A stretch of DNA of 64,000 nucleotides from Jeotgalicoccus meleagridis. Lineage in GTDB: Bacteria; Bacillota; Bacilli; Staphylococcales; Salinicoccaceae. Of the stretch, positions 12,586 to 22,122 are shown piece after piece; positions within the stretch are counted from its first letter, which is position 1; each line of letters starts with the position of its first letter. The stretch is from assembly GCF_903994045.1 (NCBI RefSeq), contig NZ_CAJEWD010000004.1:186001-250000 (forward strand), in the 5' to 3' direction. Below the pieces are notes generated by a model. That model was not told the DNA's origin and ran no database searches. It worked only from the letters and a program-made list of their open reading frames with translations. Made by a program: the position numbers and the translations under genes.

Positions 12586-12606
12586 CCAAATTCACTCCTT
12601 AGAATT

Positions 12607-12646
12607 AAAAAGAGCCCCCGCCAACAAAGTTCACGGGGACTCTTTT
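12607..12646 (-). terminator. Terminator after rplL
   Basis: On the minus strand AAAAGAGTCCCCG pairs with CGGGGGCTCTTTTT, followed by U residues. One G-U pair is present in the stem. It closes the rplJ-rplL transcript or partly attenuates read-through into the methyltransferase gene. Confidence 0.85.
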
Positions 12647-12662
12647 CAATAACGTCAAGATA

Positions 12663-13025
12663 CTATTTAAGTTCTACGCCAGCGCCAACTTCTTCAAGTT
12701 GAGCTTTAAGAGCTTCAGCATCTTCTTTAGAAAGACCTTCTTTGATAACTTTAGGAGCGTTATCTACTAATTCTTTAGCGTCTTTAAGACCAAGACCTGT
12801 AGCTTCACGAACTACTTTGATTACTTTGATCTTAGATGAACCAGCGCTTGCAAGTTCAACGTCAAATTCAGTTTGTTCTTCAGCTGCTGCTTCTCCGCCA
12901 CCTGCTGCTGCTACTGGAGCAGCTGCTGTTACGCCAAATTCTTCTTCAATTGCTTTTACTAAGTCGTTTAATTCTAAAACTGTCATTTCTTTAATGCTTT
13001 CAATGATTGTTTCAATGTTAGCCAT
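12663..13025 (-). CDS. rplL: 50S ribosomal protein L7/L12
   Basis: The stalk protein that recruits translation GTPases, 120 aa. The N-terminal dimerisation helix, an alanine-rich hinge ([17 protein letters not shown]) and the globular C-terminal domain ([20 protein letters not shown]) are all visible. A GGAGG site precedes the ATG. It is 46 nt after rplJ and shares its leader-controlled transcript. Confidence 0.97.
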   Translation of the reverse strand: MANIETIIESIKEMTVLELNDLVKAIEEEFGVTAAAPVAAAGGGEAAAEEQTEFDVELASAGSSKIKVIKVVREATGLGLKDAKELVDNAPKVIKEGLSKEDAEALKAQLEEVGAGVELK

Positions 13026-13071
13026 GTTAATTTTCCTCCAATTAATAGTTGTTTGTTTGAGCGAGCTTTAC

Positions 13072-13578
13072 TTAAGCTTCACCGTTTTCGTTCTCTTTGT
13101 CTTCACCGACTGCTTTAACTGCATAAGCGAAGTTGCGGACAGGTGCTTGTAGTACAGAAAGAAGCATAGATAGTAATCCTTCTCTTGATGGAAGAGACGC
13201 GATTGCTTTAACATCTTCTACTGGTACGTAGCTTCCTTCGATAACACCAGCTTTAATTTCTAAAGCTTCGTGTTCTTTAGCAAAGTTGTTGATGATTTTA
13301 GCTGGAGCGATAACATCTTCGTTTGAAAATGCAAGTGCGCTTGGACCAACTAAAAATTCGTTAAGTTCAGATAAACCTAATGAATCCGCAGCGCGGCGTG
13401 TCATTGTGTTTTTGTAAACTTTGAATTCAACACCAGCATCACGTAATTGTTTACGTAATTCAGTTACTTCAGCAACTGTTAAACCACGGTAGTCCACAAG
13501 AATTGTAGAAACAGAGTTTTTAAGTTGTTCAGTAATGACATCAACGTGTTGTTGTTTTTGTTCAATGATGTTTGACAT
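13072..13578 (-). CDS. rplJ: 50S ribosomal protein L10
   Basis: L10 anchors the L7/L12 dimers to 23S rRNA. I start at the ATG at 13578 ([15 protein letters not shown]), which follows GGAGGTG. The reading frame continues 63 nt further upstream but would run into the leader hairpin. Length is 168 aa, close to the usual 166. The protein is expected to repress its own operon by binding the upstream leader, which is well conserved here. Confidence 0.97.
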   Translation of the reverse strand: MSNIIEQKQQHVDVITEQLKNSVSTILVDYRGLTVAEVTELRKQLRDAGVEFKVYKNTMTRRAADSLGLSELNEFLVGPSALAFSNEDVIAPAKIINNFAKEHEALEIKAGVIEGSYVPVEDVKAIASLPSREGLLSMLLSVLQAPVRNFAYAVKAVGEDKENENGEA

Positions 13579-13614
13579 GTAGTTACACCTCCATAATTTT
13601 TGTCTGGAGCAAAT

Positions 13615-13739
13615 AAAAAAAGCACTTTTTACCGGCGGCAAAAAGTGCTTGAATTTATGAAAATATAATTCAAGTCGTTTTTATTTGCCTCGGCAGGATA
13701 ATTATTAAGCTGTTTAGAGCTCCTGCTGTCTTCGGTAAT
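13615..13739 (-). ncRNA. Ribosomal protein L10 leader with terminator
   Basis: The minus-strand leader holds the conserved L10 leader sequence: ATTACCGAAGACAGCAGGAG and, further on, TATCCTGCCGAGGC (13682-13739). It is followed by a strong hairpin AGCACTTTTT / AAAAAGTGCT and a run of seven U (13615-13650). L10-L12 binding to such leaders is known to lower expression. The added intrinsic terminator suggests control by transcription attenuation; that mechanism is inferred from the layout. Confidence 0.9.
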
Positions 13740-13760
13740 CTTTTAAAATTTACAAGTGTA

Positions 13761-13789
13761 AATATACCTCGTATATCTACACTTGTCAA
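13761..13789 (-). promoter_or_regulatory. rplJ-rplL promoter
   Basis: TTGACA, 17 bases and TATATT on the minus strand, placed between rplA and the L10 leader. This allows rplJ-rplL to be expressed apart from rplK-rplA. Confidence 0.85.
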
Positions 13790-13798
13790 GATATTTTA

Positions 13799-14497
13799 TT
13801 AAACAGTTCTAACTACTTGTGGATCTACTGTGATACCAGGACCCATCGTGCTAGATACTGTAACTGATTTAAAGTAAACACCTTTAGATGAAGCTGGTTT
13901 AGCTTTTTCTAAAGTATCGTGAATTGCTTTAAAGTTTTCTACAAGTTGTTCAGTAGTGAATGAAACTTTACCGATTCCAACGTGTACAATACCAGCTTTT
14001 TCAGCACGGTATTCAACTTTACCAGCTTTGATTTCTTCAACTGCTTTAGCAACATCCATTGTTACTGTACCAGTTTTAGGGTTTGGCATTAAACCTTTAG
14101 GTCCTAAGACACGTCCAAGTTTACCAACTTCTCCCATCATATCTGGTGTTGCAACGATGACATCGAAATCAAACCATCCACCGTTAATTTTTTGAGCAAG
14201 TTCAGCTTCACCAACGTAGTCAGCGCCTGCTGCTTCTGCTTCTTTTGCTTTGTCGCCTTTCGCAAATACTAATACACGCTGTGTTTTACCAGTACCATGT
14301 GGAAGTACTAGTGCACCACGAATCTGTTGATCATTTTTGCGCGTATCAATACCTAGACGGAATGCAACGTCAACTGATGCGTCAAAGCTTGCAATAGAAG
14401 TTTCTTGAGCAAGTTTGATTGCTTCTTCAATTGAGAATGTAGAGTTGTGATCAAACTTCTCTAGAGCAGCTTGATACTTTTTACCTCTCTTAGCCAT
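13799..14497 (-). CDS. rplA: 50S ribosomal protein L1
   Basis: L1 forms the mobile L1 stalk beside the E site and guides release of deacylated tRNA. The protein has 232 aa. It shows the family motif [19 protein letters not shown] and the start [17 protein letters not shown] site precedes the ATG. It follows rplK by 59 nt in one transcript. In other bacteria L1 represses this operon by binding the mRNA leader; no site was identified here. Confidence 0.97.
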   Translation of the reverse strand: MAKRGKKYQAALEKFDHNSTFSIEEAIKLAQETSIASFDASVDVAFRLGIDTRKNDQQIRGALVLPHGTGKTQRVLVFAKGDKAKEAEAAGADYVGEAELAQKINGGWFDFDVIVATPDMMGEVGKLGRVLGPKGLMPNPKTGTVTMDVAKAVEEIKAGKVEYRAEKAGIVHVGIGKVSFTTEQLVENFKAIHDTLEKAKPASSKGVYFKSVTVSSTMGPGITVDPQVVRTV

Positions 14498-14556
14498 TTA
14501 TATTCCTCCTTGTGGTTATAGCGGGGTTAATCCTCCCACGACCGTATTAATACTTT

Positions 14557-14982
14557 TTATTTTTCGACAGTGAAGCCCATGCTTCTAGCTGTACCTTCAA
14601 CCATACGCATTGCTGATTCAACAGTTGCCGCGTTTAGGTCTTCCATTTTCGTTTCTGCGATTTCACGAACTTGAGCTTCCGTTACAGTTGCTACTTTGTT
14701 CTTGTTAGGTTCACCAGAACCTTTTTCTACACTAGCTGCTTTCTTAAGAAGAACTGCTGCTGGTGGAGTTTTAGTGATAAAAGTAAATGAGCGATCTTCA
14801 AACACTGAAATCTCAACAGGGATAATTAATCCTGCTTGCTCTTGTGTGCGTGCGTTGAATTCTTTACAGAAGCCCATGATGTTAACACCTGCTTGACCCA
14901 ATGCTGGACCAACCGGTGGTGCTGGGTTTGCCTTACCTGCAGGAATCTGCAATTTTACAACATTAATAACTTTTTTAGCCAC
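14557..14982 (-). CDS. rplK: 50S ribosomal protein L11
   Basis: L11 binds the GTPase-associated region of 23S rRNA and is required for RelA-type stringent responses in many bacteria. I start at the GTG at 14982 ([18 protein letters not shown]), preceded by AGGAGGTG; the in-frame ATG 18 nt earlier overlaps that site. Length is 141 aa, the family standard. The proline-rich [16 protein letters not shown] segment is present. It is the first gene of the rplK-rplA transcript. Confidence 0.96.
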   Translation of the reverse strand: MAKKVINVVKLQIPAGKANPAPPVGPALGQAGVNIMGFCKEFNARTQEQAGLIIPVEISVFEDRSFTFITKTPPAAVLLKKAASVEKGSGEPNKNKVATVTEAQVREIAETKMEDLNAATVESAMRMVEGTARSMGFTVEK

Positions 14983-15047
14983 GATGTTGCACCTCCTCAT
15001 AATCGTGATGTGGTCACAGGATGATTATATTTCATCCTCCCACTCTT

Positions 15048-15080
15048 CATCTAAAAAAAGATGGCCGCTTTCTGCGACCA
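15048..15080 (-). terminator. Terminator overlapping the rplK start site
   Basis: On the minus strand TGGTCGC, AGAAA, GCGGCCA forms a hairpin (one G-U pair) followed by UCUUUUUUU. Its 5' arm lies where transcription from the rplK promoter should begin. Read-through RNA from nusG would form the full hairpin and stop; RNA started at the rplK promoter would lack part of the arm. Confidence 0.7.
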
Positions 15081-15084
15081 TAAG

Positions 15085-15113
15085 AGTATAGCATATTCAA
15101 CTTCATTTTCCAA
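15085..15113 (-). promoter_or_regulatory. rplK-rplA promoter
   Basis: TTGGAA, 17 bases and TATACT on the minus strand, just after the nusG stop codon. The leader is nearly 100 nt. Confidence 0.65.
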
Positions 15114-15121
15114 GAGAAAAA

Positions 15122-15661
15122 TTAAAGTTTTTCGATTTGATCAAACTCCACTTCAACAGGAGTTTCACGACCGAACATTTCAACTAAGACTGTTAATTTA
15201 TATCTTTCTTCATCAATTGATTCAATGACACCGCTTTGATTATTGAATGGTCCAGAGATGATATTGATTGCTTCTCCAACTTCCACTTCAACATCGACAA
15301 TTTTTTCAGACATACCCATTTGACGAAGGATAAACTTCACTTCTTCAGGTAATAACGGGTTGGGTTTACTTCCCGCACCTTGTGAACCAACAAAGCCTGT
15401 GACACCTGGTGTATTTCTAACAACATACCAAGATTCATCAGTCATTACTAATTCAACTAGTACATAACCTGGGAAAGTCTTCTTCATTGCAGTTTTTTTC
15501 TTACCGTCTTTAATCGTTGTTTCTTCCTCTTCTGGGATTACCACACGGAAAATTAAATCCTGCATATTCATAGATTCGAGGCGAGCCTCTAAGTTTGCTT
15601 TCACTTTGTTTTCATAGCCTGAATAGGTATGGACTGCATACCACTCTTTGTCTAGAGACAT
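15122..15661 (-). CDS. nusG: Transcription termination/antitermination protein NusG
   Basis: NusG binds the RNA polymerase clamp and affects pausing, termination and coupling to the ribosome. The protein has 179 aa. The N-terminal NGN domain begins EWYAVHTYSGYENKVKANLE; the C-terminal KOW domain contains GEAINIISGPFNNQSGVIE. The ATG follows AGGAGCG. It is 18 nt after secE, in the order rpmG-secE-nusG that is general in Firmicutes. Confidence 0.97.
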   Translation of the reverse strand: MSLDKEWYAVHTYSGYENKVKANLEARLESMNMQDLIFRVVIPEEEETTIKDGKKKTAMKKTFPGYVLVELVMTDESWYVVRNTPGVTGFVGSQGAGSKPNPLLPEEVKFILRQMGMSEKIVDVEVEVGEAINIISGPFNNQSGVIESIDEERYKLTVLVEMFGRETPVEVEFDQIEKL

Positions 15662-15679
15662 TATACCGCTCCTTTAAAA

Positions 15680-15856
15680 TTACATTAAATCGATAAGTGC
15701 TGTAATACCGAGATCAAGCACATAGAAAAATGCTAAGAAAAATATTACTGTAACTACAACTGTCGTCGTATAACGGACTACTTCCTGACCAGTCGGCCAG
15801 CTGACTTTTTTCATCTCGCTGACGACGTTTTGGAAGAAGTTCTTATTATTATTCAT
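15680..15856 (-). CDS. secE: Preprotein translocase subunit SecE
   Basis: SecE is the small clamp subunit of the SecYEG channel. A 58-residue reading frame starts [20 protein letters not shown] after an AGGAGGAACG site. The family motif [13 protein letters not shown] is followed by one transmembrane helix, [18 protein letters not shown]. Length and single-helix form are normal for Firmicutes. It lies between rpmG and nusG. Confidence 0.95.
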   Translation of the reverse strand: MNNNKNFFQNVVSEMKKVSWPTGQEVVRYTTTVVVTVIFFLAFFYVLDLGITALIDLM

Positions 15857-15873
15857 CAATCGTTCCTCCTGAA

Positions 15874-16011
15874 CTATATAGAACTCTTATGCGTAGTATG
15901 CTTATTGCATTTAGGACAATATTTTTTCATGATTATTCTCTCTGTGTGCGTTGGTCTATTTAAGGTGTAGTTACGAGAGCCACAATCACTGCAAATCAGT
16001 GCAATTTTCAT
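15874..16011 (-). CDS. rpmG: 50S ribosomal protein L33 (zinc-ribbon type)
   Basis: A 45-residue reading frame starting [20 protein letters not shown]. Two CxxC pairs (CSDC and CPKC) mark it as the zinc-binding paralogue of L33. It lies between the sigma-factor gene and secE, the expected place in Staphylococcaceae. It starts 10 nt after the sigma-factor stop. Confidence 0.94.
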   Translation of the reverse strand: MKIALICSDCGSRNYTLNRPTHTERIIMKKYCPKCNKHTTHKSSI

Positions 16012-16021
16012 CTTAAAATCC

Positions 16022-16675
16022 TCACTTCAATTCTAATATACTATATCGATTAGGAGAACCATTGTCAACAATACTGTGTAAATCTTCAACCTTAGAAAAT
16101 TTCTTCCTAACCCGGTGCAGCGCATTAATAATTGCTTTTTCATCCATCTTTAAAACAGCTGAAATTTCATCAAAAGAACGCAGTTCTATGAACATACTTA
16201 GGATGAGTTTTTCAAGCTTAGATAAACTACTGAGAGCCGTGGAATACTCTATTCCAGCCTCTTTTAGAATTATATGGCTCAAAGCATTTGACCAATCTAC
16301 CATATAGAAATCTTCTGGCATGACCTCAAGATTCTTTAATTCAACAAAGTTAACAATCTTACTGTACGCTTTACGTCTGAGACTATAAAGACAATAGTTC
16401 ATGTAATGACCTTTTTCATAATCATAAGTAAAACACAACATAAATGCGTGAAACATCAAATCTTGTACGAGGTCGTCTCGATCAAAACGATTTAGCTCAT
16501 ATTTAAAGGTGAGTCTTGTCACCTTAGTCCTCAATAACTTATCCAGCTCATCAAAGGCAGCATAATCTCCGTATTTAACACGAACAGCAGCTCTATCTGC
16601 ATACCACGTTTCAGTTTCCGAGTCTTTATTATGGCTATCATTAACATAGAACTGAAATCTTTTAATGACGTACAC
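16022..16675 (-). CDS. SigH-like RNA polymerase sigma factor
   Basis: A sigma-70 family protein of 217 aa at the locus where staphylococci carry sigH (between yacP and rpmG). Region 2 appears as [19 protein letters not shown] followed by the [12 protein letters not shown] helix. A C-terminal helix-turn-helix is likely around [20 protein letters not shown]. The start is GTG with a strong GGAGGTGAG site. In Staphylococcus aureus the homologue drives competence (com) genes and is usually silent. Function here is inferred from family and position. Confidence 0.8.
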   Translation of the reverse strand: MYVIKRFQFYVNDSHNKDSETETWYADRAAVRVKYGDYAAFDELDKLLRTKVTRLTFKYELNRFDRDDLVQDLMFHAFMLCFTYDYEKGHYMNYCLYSLRRKAYSKIVNFVELKNLEVMPEDFYMVDWSNALSHIILKEAGIEYSTALSSLSKLEKLILSMFIELRSFDEISAVLKMDEKAIINALHRVRKKFSKVEDLHSIVDNGSPNRYSILELK

Positions 16676-16739
16676 CTAGCTCACCTCCAACATATTCATC
16701 ACAAATATAGTTGGGTGCTAAGTGTTGTGCAAGTCATCA

Positions 16740-17261
16740 TTATTCTCCTCTACGCATTTTTTCCATTTTTGCAAGAATTTCTTCCGATATATCTAATTTT
16801 GTTCTAGGCAATTTTTCATTTATTGTCTTAATTCTTTGGCTAATATTTTTATCAGCTTCTCCTAAATTCAACCACATTTCACGCGATGAAATACGATACG
16901 CACCATAAGCAAAAATAGCATTTTGTTCAGTCAAGTCACTCGTGACAACACTAATATCACATAAAAAAGGATGGTAGTTGTCATAGACAAAGCGTTCAAT
17001 GTACTCATCTGCAGTTTCTTTTTCTTTTGTATAGATCACTTCTACACCGTGGTAATTAAGTACAGTTTCTTTGTTTTTCACTTCATAAGCATCAAACACA
17101 CAAATCACTTCATAATTTGCTACCGCTTCATATTCACTCAAAAGTTTGAGTACTTCCTCACGTGCGAGCTCTAATGACAATCTCGCTTCATTATACAATT
17201 CATTATTTGCTCCGATTAAATTATAACCATCGACGAGTAAGACTCTCCGTTTTTTACGCAT
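16740..17261 (-). CDS. rae1: Rae1/YacP-type NYN-domain endoribonuclease
   Basis: A PIN-like NYN-domain protein of 173 aa with the signature RVLLVDGYNLIGANNEL near the N terminus. The Bacillus homologue Rae1 (YacP) enters the ribosomal A site and cleaves mRNA; that function is inferred here. I place the start at the ATG at 17261, one base after the rlmB stop. The longer frame overlaps rlmB and lacks a site. It is probably translated by coupling to rlmB. Confidence 0.85.
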   Translation of the reverse strand: MRKKRRVLLVDGYNLIGANNELYNEARLSLELAREEVLKLLSEYEAVANYEVICVFDAYEVKNKETVLNYHGVEVIYTKEKETADEYIERFVYDNYHPFLCDISVVTSDLTEQNAIFAYGAYRISSREMWLNLGEADKNISQRIKTINEKLPRTKLDISEEILAKMEKMRRGE

Positions 17262-17262
17262 C

Positions 17263-18003
17263 TTAATCACGCCCAAGTGGAGCTTGTTGACGATAAACTT
17301 CATACATTAGGAGCGCTGCTGATACCGATGCATTTAAGCTGGTAATCTCACCCGCCATAGGAATTCGCACAACAAAATCACATTTTTCTAAGGTTTTCTT
17401 ACTGATCCCTTCACCTTCACTACCTATAACAAGCGCTGTGCTACCAATCGCGTTTATTTCTCTGTAATCCATATCGCCTGAACCGTCTGAGCCTATAAGC
17501 CAGAAATTATTTTCTTTTAACTTATCAATGGTTTGATTAATGTTTGTTACTCGGACGACAGGTACATACTCAATGGCACCAGTTGATGTTTTAGCAACAG
17601 TATCTGTCAGTTGAACAGAGCGACGTTTAGGAATAATGACTGCATCAAAGTTTGCAGCATCGCACGTTCTAATAATTGACCCTAAATTATGAGGGTCTTC
17701 TAAGCCATCTAAAATGATTACATTTGCAGTTCGTCCTTTAACATTCTCTAAAAGAGTTTCTAAAGGCATATAGTCATGGGCACTCACCATGGCCACAACA
17801 CCTTGGTGTCTTTCATCAGTCATACCATCAATCTTATTCTTCGGTACATTAGACACAACTATTTTTTTCTTCTTAGCAAGGTCAATAATTTCTTTTAGTT
17901 GTTGCTTATTCGCAGTATCTTGAACATACACCTTATTTATATCCGCTTCTGAACGCAGTACTTCTCTGACTGCATGGCGTCCAGCAATTACTGATTCACT
18001 CAT
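17263..18003 (-). CDS. rlmB: 23S rRNA (guanosine-2'-O)-methyltransferase RlmB
   Basis: A SPOUT (TrmH-family) 2'-O-ribose methyltransferase of 246 aa. The N-terminal substrate-binding domain begins [16 protein letters not shown]. The knotted SAM site is seen in ILDGLEDPHNLGSIIRTCDA, VIGSEGEGIS and IPMAGEITSLNASVSAA. It overlaps mrnC by four bases (ATGA). The expected target is the G2251-equivalent loop of 23S rRNA; this is by family only. Confidence 0.93.
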   Translation of the reverse strand: MSESVIAGRHAVREVLRSEADINKVYVQDTANKQQLKEIIDLAKKKKIVVSNVPKNKIDGMTDERHQGVVAMVSAHDYMPLETLLENVKGRTANVIILDGLEDPHNLGSIIRTCDAANFDAVIIPKRRSVQLTDTVAKTSTGAIEYVPVVRVTNINQTIDKLKENNFWLIGSDGSGDMDYREINAIGSTALVIGSEGEGISKKTLEKCDFVVRIPMAGEITSLNASVSAALLMYEVYRQQAPLGRD

Positions 18004-18401
18004 TCATTCACTCTCCCTAATCCTATAATTATCGTCATCAACGCTTCAATTCTCGCCATTTCACCTGCTAATGATAAATATCCAATCAGAGCTTCTAAAC
18101 CTGATGAATTTCTATATTCCTGTATCGTCGCATTTTTAGCTCGTGTTTGACTCGACTTATTTCTAGCTTTTCTCGCAACATCCCATTCCCATTCTTCAAG
18201 AAGGTTTTCTCTTCTCAAATACAGTAAAGCATTTGACTGAGCTTTGGCACTCACCAAGGTATTTGCTTTTTTATGGAGTTGATCAGGTTTTAGATAAGGC
18301 TCATTAATAATCAAATATTCACGAACTTTTACGGCATATATTGAATCACCTAAGAAGGCAAGAGATAATGAAGGAATGTCATCAACCTTATAATTATCCA
18401 C
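18000..18401 (-). CDS. mrnC: Mini-ribonuclease III
   Basis: A 133-aa RNase III catalytic domain without the double-stranded RNA-binding domain. The signature [20 protein letters not shown] carries the catalytic Asp. In Bacillus this enzyme trims 23S rRNA precursor ends. It overlaps cysS by 8 nt upstream and rlmB by 4 nt downstream, so the three are one translational unit. Confidence 0.94.
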   Translation of the reverse strand: MDNYKVDDIPSLSLAFLGDSIYAVKVREYLIINEPYLKPDQLHKKANTLVSAKAQSNALLYLRRENLLEEWEWDVARKARNKSSQTRAKNATIQEYRNSSGLEALIGYLSLAGEMARIEALMTIIIGLGRVNE

Positions 18402-19788
18402 GTTTAAATCTCACACCATCTTTTGTGTCTTCAAGAACAATGCCTTCATCTTTAAGATGATCTCTAATTTCATCCGCTCTTGTAAAATCTTTATTTTTTC
18501 TTGCTGTTTCTCTCTCTTCTATTAGTTTCTCAATCTCTTCATCAAGTAAGACTTCTTGACGATTTAAAGTCACGCCTAATATGTCAGAGTAACTATCGAA
18601 GACATCAATGAACTTCTGCAGCACAACACTAGATGTAGAAGGTTGTCTTAAATATTTATTTAAGTTTCCTGTCAACTCATGCCAAGCAGTAATTGCATTC
18701 GCTGTGTTAAAATCATCATCCATGTGAGCTTCAAATAGTTTTACGTTGTCATCAATACTAGTAACAACTTTCTCATCAATCTCATCTTTAACTGCTTTAG
18801 CCAATCTTTCTTTAGCTTGATGATAGGCATCTTGAATGCGTTCTAAACTACTTCTAGCTGCTTCTACCAATTCACGGTTATAGTTAATTGGGCTACGATA
18901 GTGCACACTAATCATAAAGTAGCGCAGTACATTCGGTTCTATTTCTTTGATAATATCGTGCACTAGGATAAAGTTCCCTAGAGATTTAGACATCTTGGTA
19001 TTATCGATATTAATATAGCCGTTGTGCATCCAATAGTTCGCGAATGTTTTATCCGTCATGCATTCACTTTGGGCAATTTCGTTTTCATGATGCGGAAAAG
19101 TTAAATCTTGTCCACCTGCGTGAATATCAATTGTGTCTCCTAAGTGTTGACGTGCCATTACTGAACATTCGATGTGCCAACCTGGACGACCTTGGCCCCA
19201 TGGTGAGTCCCAATTAATTTCACCGTCTTTTGCTTTTTTCCAAAGGGCAAAATCAAGTGGATCTTTTTTCAAATCACCCGTCTCTATTCTTGCACCAACT
19301 TTTAAATCATCGATAGATTGATGGGATAATTTACCGTAATCTTCAAAGGACCGAGTTTTAAAGTACACGTCTCCGTTTGATTCATAAGCATGACCTTTAT
19401 CGATTAAAACTTTAATGAAATCTACTATATCTGGCATGTGATCCATTACTCTTGGATGAACAGTCGCTTTTTTAACATTGAGAGCACCTGTATCTTCAAA
19501 GAAAGCATCGATGAAACGGTCAGCAACCTCAGGGACAGTTTGATTAAGTTCTTGGGCAGCTTTTATTAATTTGTCATCAACATCTGTAAAGTTTGAAACG
19601 TATTTTACATCATATCCTTTATACTCAAGGTAGCGACGCACTGTATCAAAAGCGATTGCAGGTCTCGCATTTCCAATATGGATATAGTTATAAACTGTTG
19701 GACCACACACGTACATGCTAACTTGTCCTTCTTTAAGTGGCACAAACTCTTCTTTTTTTCTAGTAATTGAATTATATATGTGAACCAT
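18394..19788 (-). CDS. cysS: Cysteinyl-tRNA synthetase
   Basis: A class I synthetase that charges tRNA-Cys, 464 aa from the ATG at 19788 ([15 protein letters not shown]). The HIGH-type motif is [10 protein letters not shown] and the KMSKS motif is [10 protein letters not shown]. Zinc ligands are suggested by the Cys in [23 protein letters not shown] and the [10 protein letters not shown] region. It overlaps the end of cysE by 17 nt, as part of the T-box-controlled cysE-cysS unit. Confidence 0.97.
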   Translation of the reverse strand: MVHIYNSITRKKEEFVPLKEGQVSMYVCGPTVYNYIHIGNARPAIAFDTVRRYLEYKGYDVKYVSNFTDVDDKLIKAAQELNQTVPEVADRFIDAFFEDTGALNVKKATVHPRVMDHMPDIVDFIKVLIDKGHAYESNGDVYFKTRSFEDYGKLSHQSIDDLKVGARIETGDLKKDPLDFALWKKAKDGEINWDSPWGQGRPGWHIECSVMARQHLGDTIDIHAGGQDLTFPHHENEIAQSECMTDKTFANYWMHNGYINIDNTKMSKSLGNFILVHDIIKEIEPNVLRYFMISVHYRSPINYNRELVEAARSSLERIQDAYHQAKERLAKAVKDEIDEKVVTSIDDNVKLFEAHMDDDFNTANAITAWHELTGNLNKYLRQPSTSSVVLQKFIDVFDSYSDILGVTLNRQEVLLDEEIEKLIEERETARKNKDFTRADEIRDHLKDEGIVLEDTKDGVRFKRG

Positions 19789-20428
19789 CTTTGACCTCAC
19801 TTCCAACTTCTCTTCTAAAGTTATTTACTTCTTTTTCTAATTCTAATAATTTTTCGAACAGTGGATCCGGTAAATCTCTATGATCAAAATTATTATGTTT
19901 ACGCACGCGTTGACCATGCTGTTTGACGACATGTCCTGGTATTCCGACTACAGTGGAGTGCGCCGGAACATTTTTTAAAACAACTGAGTTCGCACCGACA
20001 TTTGATGATTCTCCAATTCGGATGTTGCCAAGCACTTTGGCACCGGCAGCAATCAGTACATTATCATCGATATCCGGGTGTCTTTTATGGTCTTCTTTAC
20101 CCGTTCCACCAAGTGTTACACCCTGGTAGATTGTCACGTTGTTACCAATGTTACAAGTTTCGCCGATGACAACACCCATACCGTGATCGATAAACAATCT
20201 GCGTCCAATATTCGCTCCAGGATGTATCTCTATACCTGTCAAAAAACGCATTACTTGCGAAATGATGCGGGCGATGAGTTTGAGATCTTTTTTATAAAAC
20301 CAGTGCGCGACTAAATGAGCCCAAACTGCATGAATACCTGAGTATGTTAGTAGCACTTCAAAGCGATTCTTAGCTGCAGGGTCAAGTTCAAGTACCATAT
20401 CCAAGTCATCTTTCATTCTTTGAAACAT
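19772..20428 (-). CDS. cysE: Serine O-acetyltransferase
   Basis: Makes O-acetylserine from serine and acetyl-CoA, the first step of cysteine synthesis; the next enzyme, CysK, is at 37.9 kb. I start at the ATG at 20428 ([15 protein letters not shown]), after AGGAGGACGACG; a longer frame runs into the leader terminator. That gives 218 aa. The hexapeptide-repeat acetyl-CoA domain contains [20 protein letters not shown]. It is controlled by the T-box leader directly upstream. Confidence 0.96.
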   Translation of the reverse strand: MFQRMKDDLDMVLELDPAAKNRFEVLLTYSGIHAVWAHLVAHWFYKKDLKLIARIISQVMRFLTGIEIHPGANIGRRLFIDHGMGVVIGETCNIGNNVTIYQGVTLGGTGKEDHKRHPDIDDNVLIAAGAKVLGNIRIGESSNVGANSVVLKNVPAHSTVVGIPGHVVKQHGQRVRKHNNFDHRDLPDPLFEKLLELEKEVNNFRREVGSEVKDGSHI

Positions 20429-20455
20429 CGTCGTCCTCCTAATTATAAATAAATA

Positions 20456-20626
20456 CGCCTCTGTCCATTTTGGACAGAGGCGCGTATGCACGGTTCCACT
20501 CTGATTTATCGCTTAGAATATACAATTAATATAAAGTCAAAGGGCAATTCTAAAAGGTTTCTTGTTATCCTTTCACCGAACGGATAATCTCTACATGTCC
20601 AAAACCCTCTATACTAAACTTCAACA
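20456..20626 (-). ncRNA. T-box leader, probably cysteine-specific
   Basis: The minus-strand leader of cysE-cysS contains the T-box core AGAGTGGAACCGTGC (20488-20502). A terminator stem CGCCTCTGTCC / GGACAGAGGCG (20456-20482) with a U-rich tail follows it. Uncharged tRNA pairing with the T-box loop should favour the antiterminator. A TGC triplet in GAATTGCCC on the 3' side of the presumed stem I fits a Cys specifier. The stem-I fold was judged by eye only. Confidence 0.85.
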
Positions 20627-20631
20627 CATAC

Positions 20632-20660
20632 ATTATACGATTAAACACGCTCACCCGCAA
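20632..20660 (-). promoter_or_regulatory. cysE-cysS promoter
   Basis: TTGCGG, 17 bases and a perfect TATAAT on the minus strand, 10 nt after the gltX stop. It starts the T-box transcript independently of gltX. Confidence 0.7.
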
Positions 20661-20670
20661 GGTTGTTAAC

Positions 20671-22122
20671 TTACTTCAGACGCGCAATTCTGTCTAAAAC
20701 AGTTTCCTTACCAATTAGAGAAATAGCATTTGGCAATTCAGGTCCTCTTGTTTCACCTGTAACTGCAACTCTGATTGGCATGAAGAGGGCTTTCCCTTTA
20801 ATACCAGTCGCTTTTTGAACAGCTTTAATTTCTGCTTTTATCGCTTCTGGTGAGAAATCTTCTAAGGCTTCGAAGTGATCGTATAAAGCGGTCATCAATT
20901 CTTTGATGTGGTCTTCGGCTAAAATTTCTTTACCTTCATCATCAAACTCAACGTGATCCTTAAAGAACTGCTCAGATAACTCTGTAATTTCAGCAGCATA
21001 ACTCATCTGCGGCTGATACAGTGCTACTAATTTACGTGCCCAATCCAGTTCATCTGCACTTGGATTTTCAGAAATTCTACCTGCTTTTTGTAAGAATGGT
21101 AGTGACATATCAAAAATTTCCTCAGTATTTTTTCGTTTCATATACTGGTTGTTTATCCACATTAATTTTTGATTATCAAAGAATGCTGATGCTTTAGATA
21201 ATCTGTTTTCATCAAAGTTTTCAATAAGCTCTTGTTTCGTGAAAATTTCTTCTTCACCTTCAGGTGACCAGCCTAGTAGTGCGATAAAGTTAAACATCGC
21301 GTCTGGGAGGTAACCAAGTTCTTCGTATTGTTCGATAAACTGAATAATTGAAGCATCACGCTTAGATAGCTTTTTCTTTTCTTCATTCACGATTAAAGCA
21401 GTGTGACCAAATTTTGGTAATGGTAAGTCTAATAAATCATATACCATCATTTGTTTTGGTGTGTTAGAAATGTGGTCATCACCACGTAAGACATGACTAA
21501 TTTTCATTTCATAGTCATCGATAACTACAGCGAAGTTATAAGTAGGCACACCATCTTTTTTAACGATGACCCAGTCTCCAAATCCATTAGAGTCAAAAGA
21601 TACTTCACCTTTTACCATATCATCAAACTTATAGACTTTATCTTTCGGTACACGGAGTCTGATGGATGGTTCTCTACCTTCTTTTTTGAAGGCTTCTTCC
21701 TCTTCTTTAGTAAGATGAGCGTGTTTACCACCATACATCGGAGTTTGACCGTTCTTTAATTGTTCTTCTCTTTCAGCTTCCAATTCTTCAGATGTCATGT
21801 AGCAACGATAAGCAAGGTCCTCATCTAAGAGTTTTTGAATATAAGGTTCGTAAATATGTCCACGTTCTGATTGACGGTATGGTCCGTACTCTCCACCTAC
21901 GTCAACACTCTCGTCCCAGTCAATACCTAACCATTTTAAGTAGTTTAATTGAGAAGATTCACCTTCATCAACATGTCTATTTTTATCTGTATCTTCGATT
22001 CTAATAATGAAGTCTCCATCATAATGTCTTGCAAATAAATAATTAAATAAGGCTGCTCTTGCATTACCTATGTGTAAGAATCCTGTTGGACTCGGTGCAT
22101 ATCTCACTCTTACTTTTTCCAT
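20671..22122 (-). CDS. gltX: Glutamyl-tRNA synthetase
   Basis: A class I synthetase of 483 aa. The HIGH motif is [13 protein letters not shown] and the KMSKS-type motif is KKLSKRDAS. In Firmicutes that use the GatCAB route this enzyme also loads tRNA-Gln with glutamate; that role is known for the family, not shown here. The ATG directly follows the ispF stop, with the AGGAGGT site inside the end of ispF. Confidence 0.97.
   Translation of the reverse strand: MEKVRVRYAPSPTGFLHIGNARAALFNYLFARHYDGDFIIRIEDTDKNRHVDEGESSQLNYLKWLGIDWDESVDVGGEYGPYRQSERGHIYEPYIQKLLDEDLAYRCYMTSEELEAEREEQLKNGQTPMYGGKHAHLTKEEEEAFKKEGREPSIRLRVPKDKVYKFDDMVKGEVSFDSNGFGDWVIVKKDGVPTYNFAVVIDDYEMKISHVLRGDDHISNTPKQMMVYDLLDLPLPKFGHTALIVNEEKKKLSKRDASIIQFIEQYEELGYLPDAMFNFIALLGWSPEGEEEIFTKQELIENFDENRLSKASAFFDNQKLMWINNQYMKRKNTEEIFDMSLPFLQKAGRISENPSADELDWARKLVALYQPQMSYAAEITELSEQFFKDHVEFDDEGKEILAEDHIKELMTALYDHFEALEDFSPEAIKAEIKAVQKATGIKGKALFMPIRVAVTGETRGPELPNAISLIGKETVLDRIARLK

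Noticed and set aside
12742-13152. 136-codon plus-strand frame over rplL and rplJ
   Set aside because: Antisense shadow of the alanine-rich L7/L12 hinge region; no start signal.
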